NCBI GenBank assembly: GCA_046726215.1
Contig: JBKPAA010000017.1
Location: 1 to 64,000, forward strand
DNA: 64,000 nt
Reading direction: 5' to 3'
DNA from: DASQUK01 sp046726215
GTDB taxonomy: Bacteria > Actinomycetota > Acidimicrobiia > Acidimicrobiales > VFJN01
The position numbers were made by a program, and so were the translations under genes. Under the pieces are notes generated by a model. That model worked only from the letters and a program-made list of their open reading frames with translations. It ran no database searches and was not told the origin of the DNA. The first letter of the stretch is position 1; the number at the start of each line of letters is the position of its first letter. Below are positions 34,029 through 42,626 of the stretch, one piece after another.

Positions 34029-34862
34029 GTGCCGCGGACCACCGGAGCGGAACATGTGCGGGCCTGGCAGCCGGCGCTGCCCGGCGTCCGGGAGGTGTTC
34101 CACGCCCGCTTCGTCGAGCACCGCTATCCGCCGCACACCCATGACACGTGGACCGTGCTCATCGTCGACGAGGGCGCCATCCGCTACGAGCTCGACAGCC
34201 GCGCGCATGGCTCCCGTCACGGGACGGTGACGGTGCTGCCCCCGCACGTCGTCCACGACGGGCGGGCCGCCGATCCATCGGGGTTCCGCAAGCGGGTGCT
34301 CTACATCGAGACGGCCGAGCTGAGTGAGCGCCTGGTCGGGCCGGCCGTCGACCATCCGCGCATCGTCGATCCGCGTCTGTATCGGACGCTCGATCGACTC
34401 CACCGCCTGCTGCAGGCCCGGGACGATTTCCTCGGAGGCGACGCGACCCTGGCATCCGTGATCGAGCGGCTCCGCATCCACCTCGGCTGGCGGCCCCCGG
34501 CCGGGCCAGCGGCGGATCCGCGGGTGGCGGACCAACTCCGCCAGCTCCTGGACGCCCGCCTGTTCGAGACGCTCACCCTGAACGACAGCGGTTCGATCCT
34601 GGGCGTCAGCCCCACTCACCTCGTGCGCAGCTTCACAACTGCCTACGGCATCTCACCGCACGCGTATGTCATCAGCCGTCGCATCGACGCCGCCCGCCGC
34701 CGCCTCCTCGATGGCCAGCCCGCAGCGGCGGTGGCGATCGAGACGGGCTTTCATGACCAGGCCCACCTCAGCCGCCACTTCACTCGGCATGTCGGCACCA
34801 CCCCGGGGCGGTTTGCCGACCGTCGGGTGTCGACCGGTCGCCGGTCGCAGCCCGCTCACTGA
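34029..34862 (+). CDS. AraC-family transcriptional regulator
   Basis: A 277-residue regulator: an N-terminal cupin-like sensor (HRYPPHTHDTWTVLIVDEG, with HxH) of the AraC_binding type and a C-terminal double helix-turn-helix (LGVSPTHLVRSFTTAYGISPHAYV, AVAIETGFHDQAHLSRHF, GTTPGRF). GTG 34029 starts the family-like part. Its divergence from the DUF2000 gene at 51 bp indicates the probable target. Its 3' end overlaps the convergent SDR by 7 bp. Confidence 0.88.
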   Translation: MPRTTGAEHVRAWQPALPGVREVFHARFVEHRYPPHTHDTWTVLIVDEGAIRYELDSRAHGSRHGTVTVLPPHVVHDGRAADPSGFRKRVLYIETAELSERLVGPAVDHPRIVDPRLYRTLDRLHRLLQARDDFLGGDATLASVIERLRIHLGWRPPAGPAADPRVADQLRQLLDARLFETLTLNDSGSILGVSPTHLVRSFTTAYGISPHAYVISRRIDAARRRLLDGQPAAAVAIETGFHDQAHLSRHFTRHVGTTPGRFADRRVSTGRRSQPAH

Positions 34863-35611
34863 CCGACGCGCAGCCCACCGTCGACGCGCACGATCGCCCC
34901 GGTGGTGTAGCTCGATGCCGGGCTGGCGAGGAACAGCGCCCCGGTGACGATCTCCTCGGGGCTGCCCGGGCGGCCCAGGGCGTTGTCCGCCCGCTCGCGT
35001 TGCTCGGGCGGCCATGCCTTGGAGATGTCGGTCAGGAACGGTCCGGGCGACAGCGTGTTGACCCGGACCTTCGGTCCGTACTCGGCGGCCAGCGAGCGGG
35101 TCATGGCGTTGAGAGCCGCCTTGGCGCTGCCGTAGGCAACGACAGCGGGCATCGGCATCAGCGCGCCGGTCGACGACACGTTGATGATCACCCCGCCGTC
35201 GCCGTCGTACATGCGCTTGGCCACCCGGCTGGCCAGCCGGAACGGGCCCTTGAAGTTGAGGCCGACGACGCTGTCGAAGAGCTCCTCGCTCACCTCGTGG
35301 CTGGGCATTGGCGGGCTCATGCCGGCGTTGTTGACCAGGACGTCGATGCGTGAGAACTCCGCGTAAGACGCGTCGATCAGCCGATCGATCGCCTCCCACT
35401 TGGCGGCGTGAACGGGAAACGGGAACGCCCGACGTCCCAGTTGCCGAACCTCGGCCGCCACCTGCTCGCAGTTCTCGAGCTTGCGGCTGGCGACGATGAC
35501 GTCGGCCCCGCGCTCGGCGAACGCCAGGACCATCTGGCGACCGAGGCCGCGGCTGCCGCCCGTCACCAACGCGACCTTGCCGCTCAAGTCGAAGCACGGG
35601 TCCGGTGTCAT
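34856..35611 (-). CDS. SDR family oxidoreductase (FabG-like)
   Basis: A 251-residue classical SDR with TGGSRGLGRQ, SRKLENC after strand 2 (NADP(H)-type), NNAGMSPPM, the catalytic Ser in INVSSTGAL, YGSAK, LSPGPFLTDI and the VRVDGGLRVGQ end. ATG 35611 has AGGAGAC at proper distance; GTG 35617 is too close to it. It overlaps the AraC gene tail to tail. Confidence 0.88.
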   Translation of the reverse strand: MTPDPCFDLSGKVALVTGGSRGLGRQMVLAFAERGADVIVASRKLENCEQVAAEVRQLGRRAFPFPVHAAKWEAIDRLIDASYAEFSRIDVLVNNAGMSPPMPSHEVSEELFDSVVGLNFKGPFRLASRVAKRMYDGDGGVIINVSSTGALMPMPAVVAYGSAKAALNAMTRSLAAEYGPKVRVNTLSPGPFLTDISKAWPPEQRERADNALGRPGSPEEIVTGALFLASPASSYTTGAIVRVDGGLRVGQ

Positions 35612-35713
35612 GGGCACGTCTCCTGTGAGGGCGGGCGTCGGACGGCGGTCCGGCGTTCTAGCGGCATTTTGGCGGCAACGACAGGGGCCGGGACCAAGCG
35701 GGTCGCCGGGGCC

Positions 35714-36619
35714 TCAGACCCGCGGGTCACCGGGGATGGTGCGGCTCGTGAAGGCGTAGACCGCCCCGAAGCAATCCGCCGGTTCGAGCGTGAACCGGTC
35801 ACCCGATCGGTCGGCGACCCCAACGCCGACGTTCTCGATGTGGCGCTCGGCAGCGTCGAGGTTTAGGACCTTGAAGGTGCAGCCGTGGGGAAGTTCGCCG
35901 TTGGCCGCGAGATCGACCGCCTGGCGGGAGTCGTCCACGGTCGGCTTGGCCAGCTCGACGATCGAGTCGCTCCCTACGAAGACGAAGGCACTCTCCGCGC
36001 TCGCCGACGTCTCGCTGTGGATGAGCCGACCCCCGAGCGGGCCCTCGAAGAGCGCTCGGGCCTTCTCGACCTCGGTCACGACGGTGGTGAAGTACGCCAC
36101 GCGTTCGATGCCGAGGGGATGATCGTCCCGCCAGAAAGAGGGTGACCAGTCGACCGCGAACCGCGGGTCCAGGCCACGCCAGTACTCGTCCAGGGCGACG
36201 AACTCGAGCTGACCGAAGCTGTCCCTGGGATGGGTGAAGATCGTCGGACCAGGGTCGACGTCCCCCTCGGGGAACATCCCGCCGCCGGGCTTGGCGATGC
36301 GCACGCCGTGCGCCCGGAGCTCGCCGAAGAGGGCCGGCACGCCGGACGCGTCGACATACCACGCCAGGGAGTGGAAGCGCTGCCCGAACCGGGTGCGGAA
36401 CCGACCGAGGGGTGCCACCTCGTCCCCCGGTGCGGAGCCGGGCTCGATGACCTCGATCATGAAGTCGCCGATCATGGCCAGCGATGCCCACCGCTTCTCG
36501 ACGTCGGACCAGCTGTTCTCGACGAAGCGCTGAGGCTTGAAGACCTCGTCGTACCAGGCGCGGGCTTCGCCCCCGTCGTCGACGACGTGGATCAGGTGGA
36601 AGAACTCGCGGATCGGCAT
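35714..36619 (-). CDS. Two-domain VOC (glyoxalase-like) protein
   Basis: A 301-residue protein with two VOC modules: FFHLIHVVDDGGEARAWYDEV at residues about 6-26 and IERVAYFTTVVTEVEKARALF at about 172-192, each with a matching partner half (FHSLAWYVDASGVPALF; GCTFKVLNLDAAERHI). This is the size and layout of extradiol dioxygenase-like or ring-cleavage VOC proteins, though the metal triad is not obvious. ATG 36619. Confidence 0.78.
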   Translation of the reverse strand: MPIREFFHLIHVVDDGGEARAWYDEVFKPQRFVENSWSDVEKRWASLAMIGDFMIEVIEPGSAPGDEVAPLGRFRTRFGQRFHSLAWYVDASGVPALFGELRAHGVRIAKPGGGMFPEGDVDPGPTIFTHPRDSFGQLEFVALDEYWRGLDPRFAVDWSPSFWRDDHPLGIERVAYFTTVVTEVEKARALFEGPLGGRLIHSETSASAESAFVFVGSDSIVELAKPTVDDSRQAVDLAANGELPHGCTFKVLNLDAAERHIENVGVGVADRSGDRFTLEPADCFGAVYAFTSRTIPGDPRV

Positions 36620-36728
36620 GGCAGGAGCGTAAGGGGTGGGCGCGCCAGGCCAGCAGCGTTATTGGTCATAGGCCAACAAATGTGCGCGGACTCCGGGCTC
36701 CGCCCACGAGTCGCGTTCGGGATGCGCG

Positions 36729-37463
36729 CTACGCCCGGCGCCCCGAGGCCGTCGCGCGGCGTCGACGGGGTGGGGCGACGACCAGGTTGCGGGCGCCGGC
36801 GAGCAACAGGGCGGTGCGTTGACGCAGCGCCGCGGCCAGGTCGACGCGCTCGTCGACGGTCCACTCCCGGATCCCGTCCATGACCAGCGCCGTGAGCATC
36901 GCCGCCAGGTCCCTCGGGGAGATGTCGTTCGGGAGCTCGCCCGAATCCTGGGCGTGGGTGAACACGACCGAGAACGCCCGCTGGAACCCGAAGTGCTCCT
37001 GATCGTGCCGGAGCTCCGACTCGGGGGCGCGATGGAACTCCTGGATCATGCGGCCCACCGCGGCGCGGGGCCCCTTCTCGATGCGCCGGGCGAGCTTCGT
37101 CATCAGCTGGTCGAGGACGGTGTCGAGGGCGCGACCGCTGGCGAGCTCCCGGAGGGCGTCCTCGTACAGCGCCCTGGCGGTCAGCCACCCCATCTCGAGC
37201 AGCACCTGCTCCTTCCGTGCGAAGTGGAAGTAGAAGGTGCCCTTGGCCACGCCGGCGCGGGCGGCGATCTCCTCGGCCGTGGTGGTGTCGATCCCGGTCT
37301 CGAAGCCACGCTCGCTCCACAGGTCCAGGGCGGCCTTGACCAGCTTCCGCCTGGTTTCACGGGAGCGTTCCTGCGCCAGCGATGATCGCTTGGGGCCGTC
37401 GTGGTGCGTGCTCAGCTGCACGACGGGAGCGGACGTGCTCCGCTTGGTGGAGGTTCGTGCCAA
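36729..37463 (-). CDS. TetR-family transcriptional regulator
   Basis: A 244-residue repressor with a 30-residue basic N-terminal arm, then the TetR HTH (RRKLVKAALDLWSERGFE, TTTAEEIAARAGVAKGTFYFHF) and an all-helical ligand domain. TTG 37463 is preceded by AAGGAG at 8 bases; GTG 37484 is an alternative without such a site. A promoter and a perfect palindrome lie just upstream. Likely targets are itself and possibly the VOC gene downstream. Confidence 0.88.
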   Translation of the reverse strand: MARTSTKRSTSAPVVQLSTHHDGPKRSSLAQERSRETRRKLVKAALDLWSERGFETGIDTTTAEEIAARAGVAKGTFYFHFARKEQVLLEMGWLTARALYEDALRELASGRALDTVLDQLMTKLARRIEKGPRAAVGRMIQEFHRAPESELRHDQEHFGFQRAFSVVFTHAQDSGELPNDISPRDLAAMLTALVMDGIREWTVDERVDLAAALRQRTALLLAGARNLVVAPPRRRRATASGRRA

Positions 37464-37500
37464 GGGAACAGCTCCTTCGTCCACGCCGCGTCGTTGGTCT

Positions 37501-37516
37501 TCGCACGGCCGTGCGA
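37501..37516. promoter_or_regulatory. Candidate TetR operator (16-bp perfect palindrome)
   Basis: TCGCACGGCCGTGCGA is a perfect 16-bp palindrome that touches the -10 box of the TetR promoter and covers the expected transcription start. Its position fits autorepression. Confidence 0.6.
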
Positions 37517-37544
37517 CTATATCGATTTCGCCATGCGCGGTCAG
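37516..37544 (-). promoter_or_regulatory. Promoter of the TetR gene
   Basis: On the minus strand, CTGACC (37544-37539; 4/6 to TTGACA) and TATAGT (37521-37516) are separated by 17 bases. This is the best sigma70-type promoter in the window and lies 53 bp before the TTG start. Confidence 0.6.
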
Positions 37545-37590
37545 ATACTGGCTCGGGCACGGTCGGTCAGGTTTGGGCGCCATCCAAACG

Positions 37591-38592
37591 TCAGGGCGAC
37601 GCGTCCGCGAGCGTCGGCGGGAGGCCGAATGCAGGGAGCAGGCCCGCCCCGAACGTCGTGATCTCGGCGATCGTGCCGCGCTCGATCCGCAGGACATCGA
37701 ACTTGAACGCGCGGAACTCGGAGTCGCCGGGCCGGCGCAGATAGCTGGCCGCGGTCGGCATCCGGTTGGCCCGGGTCGGAACCAGGCGCCAGTCGCCGTC
37801 CCGGTCCTCGCCGAAGGCCCGCTCGAGCAGCGGCACGACATCCCTGAGGCCCGAGTACAAGAAGGGGTTGGGCGGCATGGTGATCCGGATGTCCTCCGAT
37901 GCGATCGCCACGGCCGCGGCCGCGTCGCAACGTTGGTGGGCGTCGATGAACCGGTCCAGCAGCTCCCGTTCCTCGGCGCTCGAGTCCCGGGCGGACCATT
38001 CGGCTCGCCGCTGCGGCAGGTGCTGCTGCATCGTCGCCCGGGCCCGCTGCAGGGCACTGTTGGCGGCCGCGACGCTCGTCTCGAGGAGGGACGCGGTCTC
38101 GTTGGCCGGCCAGCCGAGCACGTCGCGCAAGAGCAACGCGGCGCGCTGCCGAGGCGGCAGGACCTGCAGCGAGGCGAGGAAGGCCAGCTCGATCGTCTCG
38201 CGTGCGACGACCACCGCGTGGGGCTCGTCGTCGCTCGTTGCCACCTCGTCGAGCAGGCGGTCGGGATAGGGCTGCAGCCACGGCACGTCGGCGTACGACC
38301 GCATCGTCGTCGGGCGGCGGGCGCGGCGCCGGAGCATGTCGAGGCAGATGTTGGTGGCGATCCGGTAGAGCCAGGCGCGGACCAAGGAGCTGCCGTCGAA
38401 GCTGTCCCTGCTGCGCCACGCGCGCAGCAGGGTCTCCTGGACGGCGTCCTCCGCCTCTTCGAACGACGCGAGCATCCGATAGCAGTGGACGTGCAGCTCG
38501 CGCCGGTGGCGTACGGTCAGCACCGCGAACGCGGACTCGTCCCCCGGGATCGCGGCGACGTCGTCACCGGCGCGGCGCGTCGTTCGGGTCAT
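37591..38592 (-). CDS. ECF sigma factor with C-terminal SnoaL-like domain (SigG-like)
   Basis: A 333-residue sigma factor: region 2 (LHVHCYRMLASFEEAEDAVQETLLRAW), region 4 (LPPRQRAALLLRDVLGWPANETASLL) and an NTF2/SnoaL-like C-terminal domain (about 205-330, LLDRFIDAHQRCDAAAAVAI). The motifs fit the SigG-type group. ATG 38592 overlaps the stop of the VOC gene by 4 bp, so it is last in an SDR-VOC-sigma operon. No anti-sigma gene is near; the C-terminal domain may sense a ligand. Confidence 0.86.
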   Translation of the reverse strand: MTRTTRRAGDDVAAIPGDESAFAVLTVRHRRELHVHCYRMLASFEEAEDAVQETLLRAWRSRDSFDGSSLVRAWLYRIATNICLDMLRRRARRPTTMRSYADVPWLQPYPDRLLDEVATSDDEPHAVVVARETIELAFLASLQVLPPRQRAALLLRDVLGWPANETASLLETSVAAANSALQRARATMQQHLPQRRAEWSARDSSAEERELLDRFIDAHQRCDAAAAVAIASEDIRITMPPNPFLYSGLRDVVPLLERAFGEDRDGDWRLVPTRANRMPTAASYLRRPGDSEFRAFKFDVLRIERGTIAEITTFGAGLLPAFGLPPTLADASP

Positions 38593-39008
38593 GCGCCGGG
38601 CTCGTCTCGCCGGGCCTCCTGGAGCACCCAGGTGTTGCCGTCGGGATCGCTGAAGTCGGCGAACGAGTTGTACATGCTGCGCTCGGGATCGGGCCCCGGT
38701 GACCGTTGCCCCGACTCGAAGTGGAAGATTTCACCGACGTCTACCCCCCGCTCGACCAGCTCGGTGCGGGCGGCCTCGATATCGGACACGACCAGGTGAA
38801 GGCCCCGAACCGACCCGGGTGCCGCCTCCGAGACACCCTGCCCGATGGTGACCGAGCAGGCGGACCCGGGGGGAGTGAGCTGGACCACGCGGAAGTTGTC
38901 GGCCCTGTGGTCGACGTCCACGTCGAAGCCGACCCGGTCGGCGTAGAAGGACTTGGCCCGGTCGACGTCGCTCACCGGAAGTACCACCAGCTCCAGCTTG
39001 AAGTCCAT
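38589..39008 (-). CDS. VOC (glyoxalase) family protein
   Basis: A 139-residue VOC protein: LVVLPVSDVDRAKSFYADRVGF, VQLTPPGSACSV, LHLVVSDIEAARTELVERGVDVG and FSDPDGNTWVLQE. These are the standard strand-helix-strand repeats and the terminal metal-ligand Glu position. ATG 39008 follows GAGAGGAG. It is translationally coupled to the sigma gene. Confidence 0.85.
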   Translation of the reverse strand: MDFKLELVVLPVSDVDRAKSFYADRVGFDVDVDHRADNFRVVQLTPPGSACSVTIGQGVSEAAPGSVRGLHLVVSDIEAARTELVERGVDVGEIFHFESGQRSPGPDPERSMYNSFADFSDPDGNTWVLQEARRDEPGA

Positions 39009-39064
39009 GTCGCGCTCTCCTCTCGTCGTTGGCTTTGGTGTGGTCGATCGGTCGTCGGACGGCG

Positions 39065-39853
39065 TCACCTGAGGACCAGCCCGGCGGTCACGTTTGCCAT
39101 GGTGCCGGTCATGCCGGCCGCCCGATCGGAGGCGAGGAAGGCCGCCACCTCTGCGACGTTGGCCAGCCTCGGCACACGCCGCAGGGCGGCCATGCCGGCG
39201 ATCATCTCCTCGGCCGCCCGGGCGCTCGGACTGCCCTCGCCACCGACCCCGGCGATCTTCTCGTCCGTCAGCGTCTCGGCGACGCCGGCGGTCCAGATCC
39301 CGCAGACGCGCACGCCCTGCGGGCCCACCTCGGCCGCCAGGTAGCGCATGAACGCCTCCGTCGCGGCATCGGCCGGGCCGGTGCTGCCCATCCCGGGCAT
39401 CGCCCCCTCTCCCGAGGCGCTGTTCAGGTGCAGGATCACACCGGAGCCCCGTTCGATCATGCGGCGCGCCGCCGCCCGGGCGGTGATGAAGTTGGACCGC
39501 AGCCCGGTGACAACGGCGCGCAGGACATCCTCGGTCGCCATGTCGACCAGTTGGGTGCCCTGGGCGTCACCCCGGCTGATGAGGTTGAAGGACACGTCGA
39601 CCGAGCCCGCTTCGGTGACCACCCTCTCGACGTGGTCATCGACCGTCCGCTCGTCCGTGGCGTCGAGCACCGCGACGCTCGCCGACCCACCCGCAGACGT
39701 GATGTCCTTGGCCACGGTGTCGAGCGTCTCCTGGGTGCGCCCCACCAGGAAGACCCTCGCCCCCTCGCGTGCGAACGTTCGGGCCACGCCGCCGCCGATG
39801 CTCCCACCGGCGCCGTAGACGATGGCGGCCTTGTCCTCCAGCAGCTGCGTCAT
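39065..39853 (-). CDS. SDR-fold protein lacking the catalytic Tyr and Lys
   Basis: A 262-residue SDR-fold protein. The cofactor loop is present as GAGGSIGGG, with VGRTQET after strand 2 and the Ser of LNSASGEG. Aligned on the helix ending RYLAAEVGPQGVRV, the catalytic YxxxK becomes TGPAD: Thr158 and Asp162. It can hardly be a normal dehydrogenase. It is first in the operon with the VOC and sigma genes (56 bp before VOC) and may act as a sensor or scaffold. ATG 39853. Confidence 0.83.
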   Translation of the reverse strand: MTQLLEDKAAIVYGAGGSIGGGVARTFAREGARVFLVGRTQETLDTVAKDITSAGGSASVAVLDATDERTVDDHVERVVTEAGSVDVSFNLISRGDAQGTQLVDMATEDVLRAVVTGLRSNFITARAAARRMIERGSGVILHLNSASGEGAMPGMGSTGPADAATEAFMRYLAAEVGPQGVRVCGIWTAGVAETLTDEKIAGVGGEGSPSARAAEEMIAGMAALRRVPRLANVAEVAAFLASDRAAGMTGTMANVTAGLVLR

Positions 39854-39890
39854 GTCTGTCTCCTGGGCTCGTCTCCGGATGTTCTAGGAC

Positions 39891-39921
39891 GTTCAACGCC
39901 GGCGTCCCGGGAAACTCATCG
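39891..39921 (-). promoter_or_regulatory. Possible ECF promoter of the SDR-VOC-sigma operon
   Basis: On the minus strand CGATGA (39921-39916), inside the palindrome TCATCGATGA, is followed after 18 bases by GTTGAAC (39897-39891), 38 bp before ATG 39853. CGATGA with an 18-base spacer is, as I remember it, the -35 reported for mycobacterial SigG; the -10 match is poor. Tentative. Confidence 0.25.
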
Positions 39922-39983
39922 ATGACGCGATTACAGCGCCGACGACGACTCATGACCGGCCGGGCCGGGAATGCTCCAGATCT

Positions 39984-40946
39984 GTGCCGATCATCGGGTT
40001 CCACGCCTCGCACGAGCAGCACCCGCCGAGCGCGCTCCTGCGCGATGTGCACCACGCCGAGCAGGCCGGCTTCGGGGCCATCTCCTCGTCCGACCACTTC
40101 ACCCCCTGGAGCGAGCGGCAGGGCGAGTCGGGATTCGCCTGGTCGTGGCTGGGCGCCGCCATGCAGCTCACGGGCGTGCCCTACGGCGTGGTGAACGCTC
40201 CGGGCCAGCGCTACCACCCGGCGATCATCGCTCAGGCCATCGCCACACTCGGGGAGATGTTCCCCGGTCGCCTCTGGGTTGCGATGGGGTCCGGCGAGGC
40301 GTCGAACGAGCACATAACCGGCCGCCCATGGCCCGCCAAGCCGGAACGCAACGAACGCTTGATGGAGTGCGTCGACGTGGTGCGGGCCCTGCTCCGCGGC
40401 GAGGAAGTCAGCCTGGATGGACACGTGCGCGTCGATCGGGCGCGGCTGTGGACGTTACCGGCGGCGCCACCGCCCATCGTCGGCGCAGCGTTGAGCGTCG
40501 AGACCGCACGCTGGTGCGGGCGGTGGGCCGACGGGCTGATCACGGTGAACCAGCAGGAGGACAGGCTGCGGGCCGTCATCGAGGCCTTTCGGGGCGGGGG
40601 CGGGGACGGCAAGCCGGTGCGGGTTCAGGCGAAGGTGGCGTGGGCCGTCACCGACGATGAGGCACGGTCCGGCGCCTTCGATCAGTGGCGGACCAACGTC
40701 TTCGATTCGGTGCTGATGGCCGATCTGGAGCGGATCGAGCAGTTCGAGGAGGCCTCGCGGCACGTGCGCCCGGAGGACGTCGAGGCGAGCGTCCTCGTCT
40801 CGTCCGATCTCGGTAGGCACGCCGCGGCCCTGCGACGGATCCTCGACCTCGGCGTCGACGACGTGTTCATCCACCAGGTTCCGCGGGAGCAGGCGGCCTT
40901 CATCGACGCGTTCGGTGCCAAGGTGCTCCCCGAGGTCGTGGGATGA
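39984..40946 (+). CDS. LLM-class flavin oxidoreductase (TIGR03885-like)
   Basis: A 320-residue LLM protein with the opening IGFHASHEQHPPSALLRDVHHAEQAGF, which matches the probable non-F420 flavin subgroup (TIGR03885-like, GYHASHEQ) rather than the F420-glucose-6-phosphate dehydrogenase type. RLWVAMGSGEASNEHITG is the phosphate-loop region. GTG 39984 start. Its stop overlaps the GH13 gene's ATG by 4 bp, so it is coupled to a trehalose-synthase-like enzyme. Confidence 0.8.
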   Translation: MPIIGFHASHEQHPPSALLRDVHHAEQAGFGAISSSDHFTPWSERQGESGFAWSWLGAAMQLTGVPYGVVNAPGQRYHPAIIAQAIATLGEMFPGRLWVAMGSGEASNEHITGRPWPAKPERNERLMECVDVVRALLRGEEVSLDGHVRVDRARLWTLPAAPPPIVGAALSVETARWCGRWADGLITVNQQEDRLRAVIEAFRGGGGDGKPVRVQAKVAWAVTDDEARSGAFDQWRTNVFDSVLMADLERIEQFEEASRHVRPEDVEASVLVSSDLGRHAAALRRILDLGVDDVFIHQVPREQAAFIDAFGAKVLPEVVG

Positions 40947-42610
40947 GCATCCGCACGACCAGCGACCAGTGGTGGAAGAACGGCTTGGTCTACTGCCTGG
41001 ACGTCGAGACCTACCTGGATGGTGACGGCGACGGCGTGGGCGACCTCGCCGGCCTCATCGACCGGATCGACTACCTGGCCGGCATCGGGGTGACGGCGTT
41101 GTGGCTCATGCCTTACTACCCCACGCCGGATCGGGACGACGGCTACGACATCGTGGACTTCTACGACGTCGACCACCGGCTGGGAACGCTCGGCCAGTTC
41201 GTCGAGCTCGTCCGGACCGCCCAGGACCGTGGGATGCGGGTGATCGTCGACCTCGTCGTGAACCACACGTCGATCGAGCACCCCTGGTTCCAGTCGGCCC
41301 GCTCCGACCCGGCGTCGCCGTTCCGCGACTGGTACGTCTGGGTGGACAAGCCCAAACGCGACCGCAAGCTGCAGGAGACGTTCCCCGGCAAGCAGCATGG
41401 GGTCTGGGCCTACGACCGCAAGGCGAAGCAGTACTACCTGCATCGCTTCTACCGGCACCAACCCGATCTCAACGTCGCCAATCCGGCGGTGCGCGACGAG
41501 ATCGCCCGCATCGTCGGGTTCTGGCTCCAGCTCGGCGTGAGTGGCTTTCGGATCGACGCCGTCCCGTTCCTGCTCGAGCTGGCGGGCGTCGCCGACGCGC
41601 CCACCGTCGACCCCCATCGCTACCTGAAGGACCTGCGCTCCTTCGTGCAGCGGCGCCGTGGCGAGGCCGTGCTCCTGGGCGAGGTCAATCTCCCCCCGGC
41701 CCAGCAGCGGGATTTCTTCGGCGATGAGGACGGCGACGAGCTGCACCTCGTCTTCAACTTCTCGGTGATGCAGCGCATCTACCTGGCGCTCGCCCGCCAG
41801 GACGCCACCCCGGTCGAGCAGGCGCTCGCCGAGCTCCCGGCCGTGCCGTTCGACTCGCAGTGGGCAACGTTCCTCCGCAACCACGACGAGCTCACTCTCG
41901 ACCAGCTCACCGACGCCGAGCGCGAGGAGGTGTTCGCCGCGTTCGGGCCCGAGCCGGACATGCAGGTCTACGGTCGCGGGCTGCGCCGCCGGCTGCCGCC
42001 GATGCTCGGCGGTGACGTCGATCGCCTGCGGATGGCCTACAGCCTCCTGTTCTCGCTACCCGGGACGCCGGTCCTGTTCTACGGCGAGGAGATCGGCCTG
42101 GGGGAGAACCTGGCGGCCGATGACCGCCTGGCGGTGCGGGTGCCGATGCAGTGGTCGGACGAGCCGGGTGGCGGGTTCTCGACGGCCGAACCCGACAGCT
42201 TCCCGGTGCCCATGGCCGAAGGCCAATTCGGACCCCTGGCCGTGAACGTCGCCGACCAGCGGCGCGACCCGAATTCGCTGCTCAACTGGTTCGAGCGGCT
42301 GATCCGCCGCCGACGGGAAACCCCCGAGCTCGGCCTGGGGCAATGGAGCGTCGTCGAGAACGATGTTCCGTCAGTGCTGGCGCATCGCTGTGATTGGGAG
42401 GGGGCCATCGTCGTGGCCGCCCACAACTTCTCACCCGCTCCGTGTCGGGTGCACCTCGACCTGGGTGGCATCGATGACGTCGTGGCGGTGCACGACCTTC
42501 TCGGTGGTGACCGCACCCCGCTCAGCGAACCGGGCCTGGATCTCGAGCTGCGCGGCTACGACTACCGGTGGCTCCGCGTCCAACGGAAGGGTCAGCGCGT
42601 CCCTCGCTGA
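40943..42610 (+). CDS. GH13 alpha-glucosidase/trehalose synthase-like enzyme
   Basis: A 555-residue GH13 enzyme with all four conserved regions: DLVVNHTS (about 105-112), GFRIDAVPF with the nucleophile Asp (about 204), LLGEVN with the acid/base Glu (about 246) and FLRNHDEL with the stabilising Asp (about 314). The N-terminal WWKNGLVYCLDVETYLDGDGDGVGDL and the overall order resemble TreS (maltose to trehalose). A C-terminal beta domain follows. It is coupled to the flavin oxidoreductase upstream. Confidence 0.87.
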   Translation: MSIRTTSDQWWKNGLVYCLDVETYLDGDGDGVGDLAGLIDRIDYLAGIGVTALWLMPYYPTPDRDDGYDIVDFYDVDHRLGTLGQFVELVRTAQDRGMRVIVDLVVNHTSIEHPWFQSARSDPASPFRDWYVWVDKPKRDRKLQETFPGKQHGVWAYDRKAKQYYLHRFYRHQPDLNVANPAVRDEIARIVGFWLQLGVSGFRIDAVPFLLELAGVADAPTVDPHRYLKDLRSFVQRRRGEAVLLGEVNLPPAQQRDFFGDEDGDELHLVFNFSVMQRIYLALARQDATPVEQALAELPAVPFDSQWATFLRNHDELTLDQLTDAEREEVFAAFGPEPDMQVYGRGLRRRLPPMLGGDVDRLRMAYSLLFSLPGTPVLFYGEEIGLGENLAADDRLAVRVPMQWSDEPGGGFSTAEPDSFPVPMAEGQFGPLAVNVADQRRDPNSLLNWFERLIRRRRETPELGLGQWSVVENDVPSVLAHRCDWEGAIVVAAHNFSPAPCRVHLDLGGIDDVVAVHDLLGGDRTPLSEPGLDLELRGYDYRWLRVQRKGQRVPR

Positions 42611-42626
42611 CCGATGACCTCTCGGC

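Noticed and set aside
36660..36690. TTGG...CCAA dyad before the two-domain VOC gene as operator
   Set aside because: Arms are only 4 bp and no promoter boxes align with it; could be chance.
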